13,757 nucleotides of DNA from Scleromatobacter sp038208735 (GTDB lineage Bacteria; Pseudomonadota; Gammaproteobacteria; Burkholderiales; Burkholderiaceae_C). The translations under genes were made by a program, and so were the position numbers. The stretch is taken from NCBI GenBank assembly GCA_038208735.1, contig JBBQYL010000139.1, positions 1-13,757 on the forward strand. The letters are read 5' to 3'. Positions 6,349 through 12,668 of the stretch are shown here, piece by piece; position 1 is the first letter of the stretch; each line of letters starts with the position of its first letter. The notes beneath the pieces were generated by a model, which was not told the origin of the DNA, made no database searches, and was given only the letters and a program-made list of their open reading frames with translations.

Positions 6349-6873
6349 TCAGGGCTTGTTGCCCGTGGGGAACGGCCAGGCAGCTGCCGGGCTCAGAGCG
6401 GTCTTCGCAGCAGGCGCAGGCGCCGGTGCAGGCGCAGCGGGCGCCGCAGGCGCCGCCTTCTTGGCAGCAGCCTTCTTCGCAGGCGCCTTGGCAGCAGCCT
6501 TCTTCGCAGGCGCCTTGGTGGCAGCCTTCTTGGCAGGCGCCTTCGCGGCGGCCTTCTTCGCAGGCGCCTTGGCGGCCGCCTTCTTCGCAGGCGCGGCCTT
6601 CTTCGCCGGAGCCTTCTTCGCAGCGGCCTTCTTCGCCGGTGCTGCCTTCTTGGCCGGAGCCTTCTTGGCCACAGCCTTCTTTGCCGGTGCCGCCTTCTTG
6701 GCCGGAGCCTTCTTCGCGACAGCCTTCTTCGCCGGAGCCGCCTTCTTGGCCGGTGCCGCCTTCTTGGGCGGAGCCTTCTTCGCAGCGGCCTTCTTCGCCG
6801 GTGCTGCCTTCTTGGCCGGAGCCTTCTTTGCCGGAGCCGCCTTCTTCGCGACCGGTTTCTTCGCAGTTGCCAT
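6349..6873 (-). CDS. Histone H1-like Lys/Ala/Pro-rich DNA-binding protein
   Basis: This 174-residue protein resembles bacterial H1-like nucleoid proteins (Bordetella BpH1, burkholderial H1-like/HctB type), which bind DNA through lysine-rich disordered tails. It starts MATAKKPVAKKAAPAKK at the ATG preceded by AAGGAG (complement of 6880-6885) with 6-base spacing. The frame stays open upstream to 6978, but the strong ribosome site and the family N-terminus favour 6873. Almost the entire chain is made of PAKKA-type repeats: about four 16-residue units with pattern PAKKAAPAKKAVAKKA, then four 9-residue AAKAPAKKA units, then an Ala/Pro hinge and the conserved tail SPAAAWPFPTGNKP. No globular domain is present. 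It follows nrdB in the same direction at 232 bp and has its own terminator, so it is probably a separate transcription unit. Repeat number is likely to vary between strains. Confidence 0.93.
   Translation of the reverse strand: MATAKKPVAKKAAPAKKAPAKKAAPAKKAAAKKAPPKKAAPAKKAAPAKKAVAKKAPAKKAAPAKKAVAKKAPAKKAAPAKKAAAKKAPAKKAAPAKKAAAKAPAKKAAAKAPAKKAATKAPAKKAAAKAPAKKAAAKKAAPAAPAAPAPAPAPAAKTALSPAAAWPFPTGNKP
6450..6860 (-). repeat. Intragenic repeats of the H1-like gene (48-bp and 27-bp units)
   Basis: The coding DNA carries near-identical units such as GCCTTCTTCGCAGGCGCC and GCCTTCTTGGCCGGAGCC (plus strand reading), giving 27-bp periods in the C-terminal half of the protein and 48-bp periods in the N-terminal half. 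All are in frame. Confidence 0.8.
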
Positions 6874-6947
6874 TTCAATCTCCTTGATCAAGTTGCATGA
6901 AACGCCGCCCCAAAAACCGGTGCGGCATTCATCGCCTGCTTGCCTTG

Positions 6948-6968
6948 CCCGCCGCATGAAGCGGCGGG
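6948..6968 (-). other. Hairpin in the leader of the H1-like gene
   Basis: CCCGCCGC and GCGGCGGG form a perfect 8-bp stem around a 5-base loop, about 75 bases upstream of the H1-like start codon. No U-run follows on either strand. It may be part of the 5' leader or a remnant end of the nrdB transcript. The rest of 6874-7105 shows no gene and no clear promoter. Confidence 0.4.
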
Positions 6969-7105
6969 TGGTTTGCATGACGATGAACTGGGTTGCAGCT
7001 CCAGCGAATCACATCTGACGGTGATTCTTCTGGCGCCGCGGATCTTGATCTCTCTACGACGTCCTGACGACAGCTCGCTCCGGCCTCGTGAAGGCGAGGG
7101 AACGA

Positions 7106-8341
7106 TCAGTCCCAGGACAGTGCGCCACCGGATTGGTATTCGATGACGCGGGTTTCAAAAAAGTTGCGTTCCTTCTTCAGGTCGATCATTTCGCTCATCC
7201 AGGGGAACGGGTTTTCCTCGTTCGGGAAGAGCGGCTCGAGGCCGATCTGCTGTGCGCGACGGTTGGCGATGTAGCGCAGATAGCCCTTGAACATCGACGC
7301 GTTCAGACCCAGCACGCCACGCGGCATGGTGTCTTCCGCGTAGCGGTATTCGAGCTCGACGGCCTTCACGAAGAGACCCTTGATCTCTTCCTTGAACGAC
7401 GCCGTCCACAGGTGCGGATTCTCGAGCTTGATCTGGTTGATCAGGTCGATGCCGAAGTTGCAGTGCATGGATTCGTCGCGCAGGATGTACTGGTACTGCT
7501 CGGCGGCACCGGTCATCTTGTTCTGCCGACCCATGGACAGGATCTGCGTGAAGCCGACGTAGAAGAACATGCCTTCCATCAGGCACGCGAACACGATCAG
7601 GCTGCGCAGCAGGGTCTGGTCGTTTTCCGGCGTGCCGGTGTGGAAGTGCGGATCCATGATCGCTTCGATGAACGGGATCAGGAACTGGTCCTTGTCGCGG
7701 ATCGAATCGACTTCGTTGTACGCGTTGAAGATCTCGCTCTCGTCGAGGCCGAGCGATTCGACGATGTACTGGTACGCGTGCGTGTGGATCGCTTCCTCGA
7801 ACGCCTGGCGCAGCAGGAACTGGCGGCACTCGGGGGCGGTGATGTGGCGATATGTGCCGAGCACGATGTTGTTCGCGGCAAGCGAATCGGCCGTCACGAA
7901 GAAGCCGAGGTTGCGCTTGATGATGCGGCGCTCGTCTTCGGTCAGACCGTTCGGGTCCTTCCAAAGCGCGATGTCGCGCGACATGTTCACCTCTTGCGGC
8001 ATCCAGTGGTTGGCGCACGAGGCGAGGTACTTTTCCCACGCCCACTTGTACTTGAACGGCACCAGCTGGTTGACGTCGGTCTGGCCGTTGATGATGCGCT
8101 TCTCGGCGGCCGTGACGCGACGCGCGGACTTCACAGCATGCGTCGCGGCGATGGAGATCGCGGGCGAGACTTGCGGCTCGGAGTGCGGTACGGCGCGAGA
8201 GTCGACTGCTTGCGTCAGCACCGGCGCGGACTGCACATCGCGGAGCGACGGAGAGGCCGATCGTCCGTCGTTGTTGAACGCGGTGGACGTCGGCGGCAGT
8301 GAACTTTGTGGAGACCGGAGGTCGTCTTCCCAGACCAGCAT
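7106..8341 (-). CDS. nrdB: Ribonucleoside-diphosphate reductase beta subunit (class I)
   Basis: NrdB (R2) holds the dimetal centre and radical that start catalysis in NrdA, reducing ribonucleotides to deoxyribonucleotides in the cytoplasm. The 411-residue protein has all six metal ligands: Asp152 (TADSL), Glu183 and His186 (FEEAIHTHAY), Glu256 (LMEGMFFY), Glu290 and His293 (LRDESMH). The radical-site Tyr is Tyr190, equivalent to E. coli Y122. The core, from NQLVPFKYKWAW (91) to the end, closely resembles the chlamydial R2, but with Tyr instead of Phe and Asp instead of Glu at the first ligand, so a conventional tyrosyl-radical enzyme is expected. Residues 1-85 are a low-complexity extension. 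The ATG is preceded by AGGAAG. It ends EYQSGGALSWD, the C-terminal tail needed to dock NrdA. nrdA lies 293 bp upstream. Confidence 0.97.
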   Translation of the reverse strand: MLVWEDDLRSPQSSLPPTSTAFNNDGRSASPSLRDVQSAPVLTQAVDSRAVPHSEPQVSPAISIAATHAVKSARRVTAAEKRIINGQTDVNQLVPFKYKWAWEKYLASCANHWMPQEVNMSRDIALWKDPNGLTEDERRIIKRNLGFFVTADSLAANNIVLGTYRHITAPECRQFLLRQAFEEAIHTHAYQYIVESLGLDESEIFNAYNEVDSIRDKDQFLIPFIEAIMDPHFHTGTPENDQTLLRSLIVFACLMEGMFFYVGFTQILSMGRQNKMTGAAEQYQYILRDESMHCNFGIDLINQIKLENPHLWTASFKEEIKGLFVKAVELEYRYAEDTMPRGVLGLNASMFKGYLRYIANRRAQQIGLEPLFPNEENPFPWMSEMIDLKKERNFFETRVIEYQSGGALSWD

Positions 8342-8364
8342 GTGTGTGCTTCCTATGGCTACGA

Positions 8365-8393
8365 ATTATCGGAGTGTTGTGTTGAAACACCAA
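8365..8393 (-). promoter_or_regulatory. Candidate nrdB promoter with 12-bp palindrome
   Basis: On the minus strand TTGGTG (8388-8393) and GATAAT (8365-8370) are 17 bases apart, a weak -35 and a good -10. The perfect palindrome GTGTTGAAACAC (8379-8390) overlaps the -35, suggesting an operator. The -10 is 24 bases before the nrdB start codon, which would make a very short leader. No good NrdR box is seen here. Confidence 0.35.
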
Positions 8394-8514
8394 GCACTTA
8401 TTGACAGCGAGCCGCGCTCGTTGTTGCGGCTTCGCATCGAAGCGACGTCGTTCGACGCATGTGCTTCCGCGCAAATCGACGCATCGCAAACCCACGCGTC
8501 ACGCACTCGCTCCG

Positions 8515-8531
8515 CGCTCGAATCTCGAGCG
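8515..8531 (-). other. Hairpin in the nrdA-nrdB gap
   Basis: CGCTCGA and TCGAGCG form a perfect 7-bp stem with a 3-base loop, extendable by a G-T and a C-G pair. There is no U-run. It may stabilise or process the nrdAB message. Confidence 0.4.
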
Positions 8532-8591
8532 TGCGTTTGGTCGTGAGCGTGGATTCGCATGGACGCGTTTCGTCTTGGCTCTCGTTCGATG

Positions 8592-8615
8592 CATCACGCG
8601 CCGAGGCGCGTGATG
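8592..8615 (-). other. Strong hairpin just after nrdA
   Basis: CATCACGCGC and GCGCGTGATG form a perfect 10-bp stem with a 4-base loop, 19 bases after the nrdA stop codon. No U-run follows on the minus strand, so a complete intrinsic terminator is not supported. It could act as an mRNA 3'-end stabiliser or a partial stop that sets the NrdA to NrdB ratio. Confidence 0.55.
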
Positions 8616-8634
8616 GACTCGCTGTCGTGAAGCG

Positions 8635-11556
8635 TCACTGGCACGCTTCGCAGGTGGGATCGTCGACGCCGCAGAACTTGATGTCGGTGGCAGGCGTGGA
8701 TGTCTCCGCCTCTGCCAGCATGGCTCGTGCCCGCTCCGCCGCGGCGTCCATCGCGGACACGCCGCCGCCCGACGACACCGAGTTCATCTGCTTGCGGTCG
8801 ACCGTACTCTTCTCGGCGTGGGTGGCGCCCATCGTGCGCAGGTAGTACGTGGTCTTCAGGCCACGCAGCCACGCCAGCTTGTAGGTCTCGTCGAGCTTCT
8901 TGCCCGACGCGCCGGCCAGGTAGATATTGAGCGACTGCGCCTGGTCGATCCACTTCTGGCGACGCGCGCCGGCTTCCACCAGCCACGTGGCGTCGACCTC
9001 GAACGCCGTGGCGTACAACGACTTCAGTTCGTCCGGCACGCGGTCGACGGCGCGCAGCGAGCCGTTGTAGTGCTTCAGGTCCATCAGCATCACGGAGTCC
9101 CACAGGCCCAGGCGCTTCAGGTCGTTGACGAGGTACTCGTTGACGACGGTGAACTCACCCGACAGGTTGGACTTGACCGAGAGGTTGCCGAAGCACGGCT
9201 CGATCGACGCGTCCACGCCGATGATGTTGGAGATGGTGGCGGTGGGCGCGATGGCCACGCAATTGGAATTGCGCATGCCGTGCTGGGCGATCTTGGCGCG
9301 CAGCGCGTCCCAATCGAGCGTCATCGAGCGGTCGACCTCGACGTAGCCGCCGCGGTTCTTGACCAGCAGGTCGATGGAGTCGAACGGCAGGATGCCCTTG
9401 TCCCACAGCGAGCCCTTGAACGACGAGTAGCGGCCACGTTCGGCGGCGAGCTCGGTCGACGCGGAGTACGCGTAGTAGCAGACGGCTTCCATCGAGCGAT
9501 CGGCAAATTCGACGGCAGCGTCGCTGGCGTACGGCGTGCGCAGCTGGTACAGGCAATCCTGGAAGCCCATGATGCCGAGACCGACCGGGCGGTGGCGCAG
9601 GTTGGAGTCGCGCGCCTTCTTGACCGCGTAGTAATTGATGTCGATCACGTTGTCGAGCATGCGCATCGCGGTGCGCACGGTCTTCTGCAGCTTGGCGTGG
9701 TCGACGCCCATCTTGCCGTCGGCGTCGGCCACCAGATGCTGCGACAGGTTGACCGAGCCCAGGTTGCAGACGGCGATTTCCGTCTCGCTCGTGTTCAGCG
9801 TGATCTCGGTGCACAGATTGGACGAGTGCACCACGCCCACGTGCTGCTGCGGCGAGCGCACGTTGCAGGCGTCCTTGAAGGTGATCCAGGGATGGCCGGT
9901 CTCGAACAGCATCGAGAGCATGCGGCGCCACAGATCCTTGGCCGGCAAGCGCTTGAACAGCTTGATCTCGCCGCGGTCGGCTTTCTCTTCGTAGGCGACG
10001 TACGCCGTTTCGAAGGCGACGCCGATCAGGTCGTGCAGGTCGGGGCAGGTGGAGGGCGAGAACAGCGTCCAGTCGGCGCCTTCCATCACGCGGCGCATGA
10101 ACAGGTCGGGAATCCAGTTCGCCGTGTTCATGTCGTGGGTGCGACGGCGATCGTCGCCGGTGTTCTTGCGCAGCTCCAGGAACTCTTCGATGTCCAGGTG
10201 CCACGTCTCGAGGTACGCGCAGACCGCGCCCTTGCGCTTGCCGCCCTGGTTGACGGCCACGGCCGTGTCGTTGACGACCTTGAGGAAGGGCACGACGCCC
10301 TGGCTCTTGCCGTTGGTGCCCTTGATATAGGAGCCGAGCGCGCGGACGTTGGTCCAGTCGTTGCCCAGGCCGCCGGCGAACTTCGACAGCAGCGCGTTTT
10401 CCTTCAGCGCCTCATAGATGCCGTCGAGGTCGTCGGCCACGGTGGTGAGGTAGCAGCTGGACAGCTGCGAGCGACGCGTGCCGGCGTTGAACAGCGTGGG
10501 GGTGCTGGACATGAAGTCGAACGTCGACAGCACGTTGTAGAACTCGATGGCGCGCGCCTCGCGGTCGACCTCGCCCAGCGACAGGCCCATGGCCACGCGC
10601 ATGAAGAACGCCTGCGGCAGCTCGATGCGCTCGTCGTTGTCGTGCAGGAAGTAGCGGTCGTACAGCGTCTGCAGGCCGAGGTAGTCGAACTGCATGTCGC
10701 GCGAGTGGTCGAGCGCGGCGCCCAGCCTGGCCAGGTCGTACTGGCCCAGCTTCTCGTCCAGCAGCTCGGCCTTGATGCCGCGCTTGATGAACTTGGGGAA
10801 GTACTCGGCGTAGCGCTCGGCCATCTGCTCCTGCGACACCTCCTCGTTGAGGATCTCGCGGCGGATGGTGTGCATCAGCAGGCGGGCCGTGGCGCGCGTG
10901 TAGCCGGGTTCCTTCTCGATGAGGGTGCGCGAGGCCAGGATGGCGGCCTTGTAGACCTCGTCCATCGGCACGCCGTCGTACAGGTTGCGGCGAGTCTCGG
11001 CGAACACGGGCTCGGGCGTGACGTCGGCGCCCAGGCCGGCGCATGCGGCCACGATCAGCGAGTGCAGGTGCTTCACGTCGAGCGGCACGCGCTCGCCCTT
11101 GTCGGTGACGAACAGCTCGGGCTCGGCCACTTTGGCCTCGACCTGCCCGGACTTCTGGCGATCCTGCGAACGGCGCTCGCGGTACAGCACGTAGGCGCGC
11201 GCCACTTCGTGGTGGCTGCCGCGCATGAGGCCCAGCTCGACCTGGTCCTGGATGTCCTCGATGTGGAACGTGCCGCCGGCCGGACGCGAGCGCAGCAGCG
11301 CACGCACCACGCTCTCGGTGAGGCCGTCGACGGTCTCGCGGACGCTGGCCGAGGCCGCACCCTGCGTGCCGTGCACGGCCAGGAAGGCCTTCATCAGCGC
11401 GACGGCGATCTTGCTGGGCTCGAACGAGACCACGGCGCCGTTGCGGCGGAGGATCTGATAGCCCTGGTAGGCCGAGTGCGTGCCGGCGACGGTCTGCGCG
11501 GGCGCGCTGCGCGCCGGGCTGCCGGTTTCATTGGCGGTGGATGCGATTCCCTGCAT
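8635..11556 (-). CDS. nrdA: Ribonucleoside-diphosphate reductase alpha subunit (class I)
   Basis: NrdA (R1) contains the active and allosteric sites of aerobic ribonucleotide reductase. The 973-residue protein has one ATP cone at about residues 33-130 (ILRRNGAVVSFEPSKI ... RERRSQDR), the overall-activity site. The R1 N-terminal domain follows (about 155-235), then the catalytic barrel. Catalytic residues are visible: Cys368 (SSCYLTT), Asn580, Cys582 and Glu584 (SSNLCTEI), and Cys597 (AVCNLGS), matching E. coli C225, N437, C439, E441 and C462. Tyr904-Tyr905 (KTTYYLRT) match the radical-transfer pair Y730-Y731. The tail FCGVDDPTCEACQ carries the cysteines that pass reducing power from thioredoxin. 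At 973 residues it is longer than E. coli NrdA (761), largely from N-terminal sequence and insertions. The ATG has AAGAAGGGG as ribosome site. NrdR boxes and a long leader lie upstream. Confidence 0.98.
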   Translation of the reverse strand: MQGIASTANETGSPARSAPAQTVAGTHSAYQGYQILRRNGAVVSFEPSKIAVALMKAFLAVHGTQGAASASVRETVDGLTESVVRALLRSRPAGGTFHIEDIQDQVELGLMRGSHHEVARAYVLYRERRSQDRQKSGQVEAKVAEPELFVTDKGERVPLDVKHLHSLIVAACAGLGADVTPEPVFAETRRNLYDGVPMDEVYKAAILASRTLIEKEPGYTRATARLLMHTIRREILNEEVSQEQMAERYAEYFPKFIKRGIKAELLDEKLGQYDLARLGAALDHSRDMQFDYLGLQTLYDRYFLHDNDERIELPQAFFMRVAMGLSLGEVDREARAIEFYNVLSTFDFMSSTPTLFNAGTRRSQLSSCYLTTVADDLDGIYEALKENALLSKFAGGLGNDWTNVRALGSYIKGTNGKSQGVVPFLKVVNDTAVAVNQGGKRKGAVCAYLETWHLDIEEFLELRKNTGDDRRRTHDMNTANWIPDLFMRRVMEGADWTLFSPSTCPDLHDLIGVAFETAYVAYEEKADRGEIKLFKRLPAKDLWRRMLSMLFETGHPWITFKDACNVRSPQQHVGVVHSSNLCTEITLNTSETEIAVCNLGSVNLSQHLVADADGKMGVDHAKLQKTVRTAMRMLDNVIDINYYAVKKARDSNLRHRPVGLGIMGFQDCLYQLRTPYASDAAVEFADRSMEAVCYYAYSASTELAAERGRYSSFKGSLWDKGILPFDSIDLLVKNRGGYVEVDRSMTLDWDALRAKIAQHGMRNSNCVAIAPTATISNIIGVDASIEPCFGNLSVKSNLSGEFTVVNEYLVNDLKRLGLWDSVMLMDLKHYNGSLRAVDRVPDELKSLYATAFEVDATWLVEAGARRQKWIDQAQSLNIYLAGASGKKLDETYKLAWLRGLKTTYYLRTMGATHAEKSTVDRKQMNSVSSGGGVSAMDAAAERARAMLAEAETSTPATDIKFCGVDDPTCEACQ

Positions 11557-11851
11557 GTCGAACCCCTTCTTGCTTTATCTGGAAACTGGAAAAACCTGTG
11601 GATGACTTGTGAGTACCGTGTGCAGAACTCCAATTTCCAACACACAAAGCCGCAGCCCGACTCGCTGTGCAACGAGTGCGTTCTACGACGTGTGTTGGGA
11701 CTACCCGCTCGGCGAGGCCGAGAACCGGACACTGCATCGCGGAGGGTTCCGGCGGGAGCCGGTACCAACCTCGCGGAGCGCGTCGAGTGAGGGTGTCATT
11801 GGAGTTTTTTCACTTCGGAAACCCGAATGATTCACTGTAGCAGCTACGCCC
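11557..11851 (-). promoter_or_regulatory. Long 5' leader of nrdA with multiple potential hairpins
   Basis: About 295 bases between the predicted nrdA start site and its ATG contain no credible gene. On the minus strand several stems are possible: CTCGGC/GCCGAG at 11708-11722, CCGGC/GCCGG near 11750-11762, and CCAACACAC (complement of 11690-11698) with GTGTGTTGG (complement of 11637-11645) enclosing an inner ACTCG/CGAGT stem. GGAAATTGG (complement of 11630-11638) can alternatively pair with CCAGTTTCC (complement of 11581-11589), just upstream of the ribosome site. The two long stems share two bases (11637-11638), so they compete. I recognise no known riboswitch class. Confidence 0.45.
11597..11605 (-). 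promoter_or_regulatory. DnaA-box-like 9-mer upstream of nrdA
   Basis: The minus strand reads TCATCCACA, one base from the consensus DnaA box TTATCCACA. E. coli nrdAB is known to carry DnaA boxes in its control region, which makes the match interesting, but here it is a single site inside the likely transcribed leader, 41 bases before the start codon. Confidence 0.25.
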
Positions 11852-11856
11852 TGACA

Positions 11857-11872
11857 ACGCTATACGTAGCGT
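11857..11872. promoter_or_regulatory. NrdR box 1 (proximal)
   Basis: ACGCTATACGTAGCGT is a 16-bp palindrome-like site that fits the NrdR box form ACACTATATATAGTGT at 11 or more positions. It covers the candidate -10 (TATAGC on the minus strand, 11859-11864). NrdR is the ATP/dATP-sensing repressor of ribonucleotide reductase genes. Box 2 starts 31 bp further upstream. Confidence 0.8.
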
Positions 11873-11887
11873 CAAAAAACCTCTCAG
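11859..11887 (-). promoter_or_regulatory. Candidate sigma-70 promoter of nrdA
   Basis: On the minus strand CTGAGA (11882-11887) and TATAGC (11859-11864) have 17-bp spacing, each matching the consensus at four of six positions. The -35 lies between the two NrdR boxes and the -10 inside box 1, the arrangement expected of a repressed promoter. Transcription would start near 11851. Confidence 0.4.
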
Positions 11888-11903
11888 GCACTACCCGTAG
11901 TGT
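11888..11903. promoter_or_regulatory. NrdR box 2 (distal)
   Basis: GCACTACCCGTAGTGT matches the NrdR box consensus in both half-sites (CACTA and TAGTGT). Its start is exactly 31 bp from that of box 1, about three helical turns, the spacing known for paired NrdR boxes. Confidence 0.8.
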
Positions 11904-12078
11904 GACGGCTGACTTCAAGAAATCCTGATGACAGCCGCTCGGCGACCTTTTTTCGAGACCGCGCGCGGCCAGCCCGCCTGGTTGTGCGACGCGCGTATCG
12001 AGACCCGCATGGCTGCTCGCCTGGCGTCGCATCGCGTGGCGCCAACCCGCATGGATCTTGGCTCGCGAGCGACGCGCG

Positions 12079-12660
12079 TCAGTCCGGCTGCGGTCCCGCG
12101 GGCGGGATGCGCGCCGCATCCCAGCGCAGGCGCGCCGCGAGCTCGCGCCAGTCGAAGCCCGGGCCCGGATCGATCTTGCGTCCGGGCGCCACGTGCTCGT
12201 GCCCGACCACGTGCCGGATCCCTTGAACGTGGTCGATCGCCGGCAGCAGTCGCTGCAGCGCGTCGTACTGCGCGGACTCGAAGGTGTCGCCCTCGAGCCC
12301 TTCCAGCTCGATGCCGATCGACCAGTCGTTGGCCGCCTCGCGGCCGTCCCAGGCGGAGCGGCCGGCGTGCCACGCGCGGTCGTCGATGGAGACGAACTGA
12401 AGCACCTCGCCGTCGCGCCGCACCACGAAGTGCGCCGACACCTCGAGCCCGCGGATCGTCTCGAAATAAGGATGCGCCGACCAGTCGAGCGTGTTGGTGA
12501 ACAGCCGCCGGATGCCGTCGCCGCCGTACTGGCCGGGCGGCAGGCTGATGGAGTGCAGCACCACCGTGTCGACGCGTGCGCCGGCCGGCCGCGCCGAGAA
12601 GTTGGGCGACGGCACGCGCGTGGCGTCGCGCCACCAGCCGTCGTGCCACTCGCCGGCCAC
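12079..12660 (-). CDS. ampD: 1,6-anhydro-N-acetylmuramyl-L-alanine amidase AmpD
   Basis: AmpD is a cytoplasmic zinc amidase that removes the peptide from 1,6-anhydro-muropeptides during peptidoglycan recycling; its loss often derepresses AmpC beta-lactamase where the ampR system exists. The 193-residue protein has the Amidase_2 fold: VVLHSISLPPGQYGG supplies zinc ligand His36, and GHEHVAPGRKIDPGPGFDW supplies His154 and Asp164, with Lys162 beside them. Glu118 in SIGIELEG matches the catalytic Glu region, and RAWHAGRSAWDGR is the typical substrate loop. The start is a GTG 8 bp after the upstream regulator's stop; no clear Shine-Dalgarno is present, consistent with coupled translation. No obvious terminator is seen in the 175 bp before the nrdA NrdR boxes. 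Confidence 0.95.
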   Translation of the reverse strand: MAGEWHDGWWRDATRVPSPNFSARPAGARVDTVVLHSISLPPGQYGGDGIRRLFTNTLDWSAHPYFETIRGLEVSAHFVVRRDGEVLQFVSIDDRAWHAGRSAWDGREAANDWSIGIELEGLEGDTFESAQYDALQRLLPAIDHVQGIRHVVGHEHVAPGRKIDPGPGFDWRELAARLRWDAARIPPAGPQPD

Positions 12661-12668
12661 GGGCGAAC

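Noticed and set aside
6197..7018. Ala/Phe-rich frame opposite the H1-like gene that resembles a membrane protein
   Set aside because: The FFAGA pattern is simply the complement of the PAKKA repeats; the minus-strand gene has a strong ribosome site, family tail and terminator.
7084..7099. CCTCG/CGAGG hairpin just after nrdB as a terminator
   Set aside because: Only five base pairs and no U-run; too weak to call.
7088..8302. 404-codon plus-strand frame opposite nrdB
   Set aside because: Antisense shadow of nrdB without domain or start signal.
8818..11790. Long open frame on the plus strand opposite nrdA
   Set aside because: It mirrors nrdA codons in high-GC DNA and has low-complexity His/Val/Arg-rich content with no domain; nrdA is unambiguous on the minus strand.
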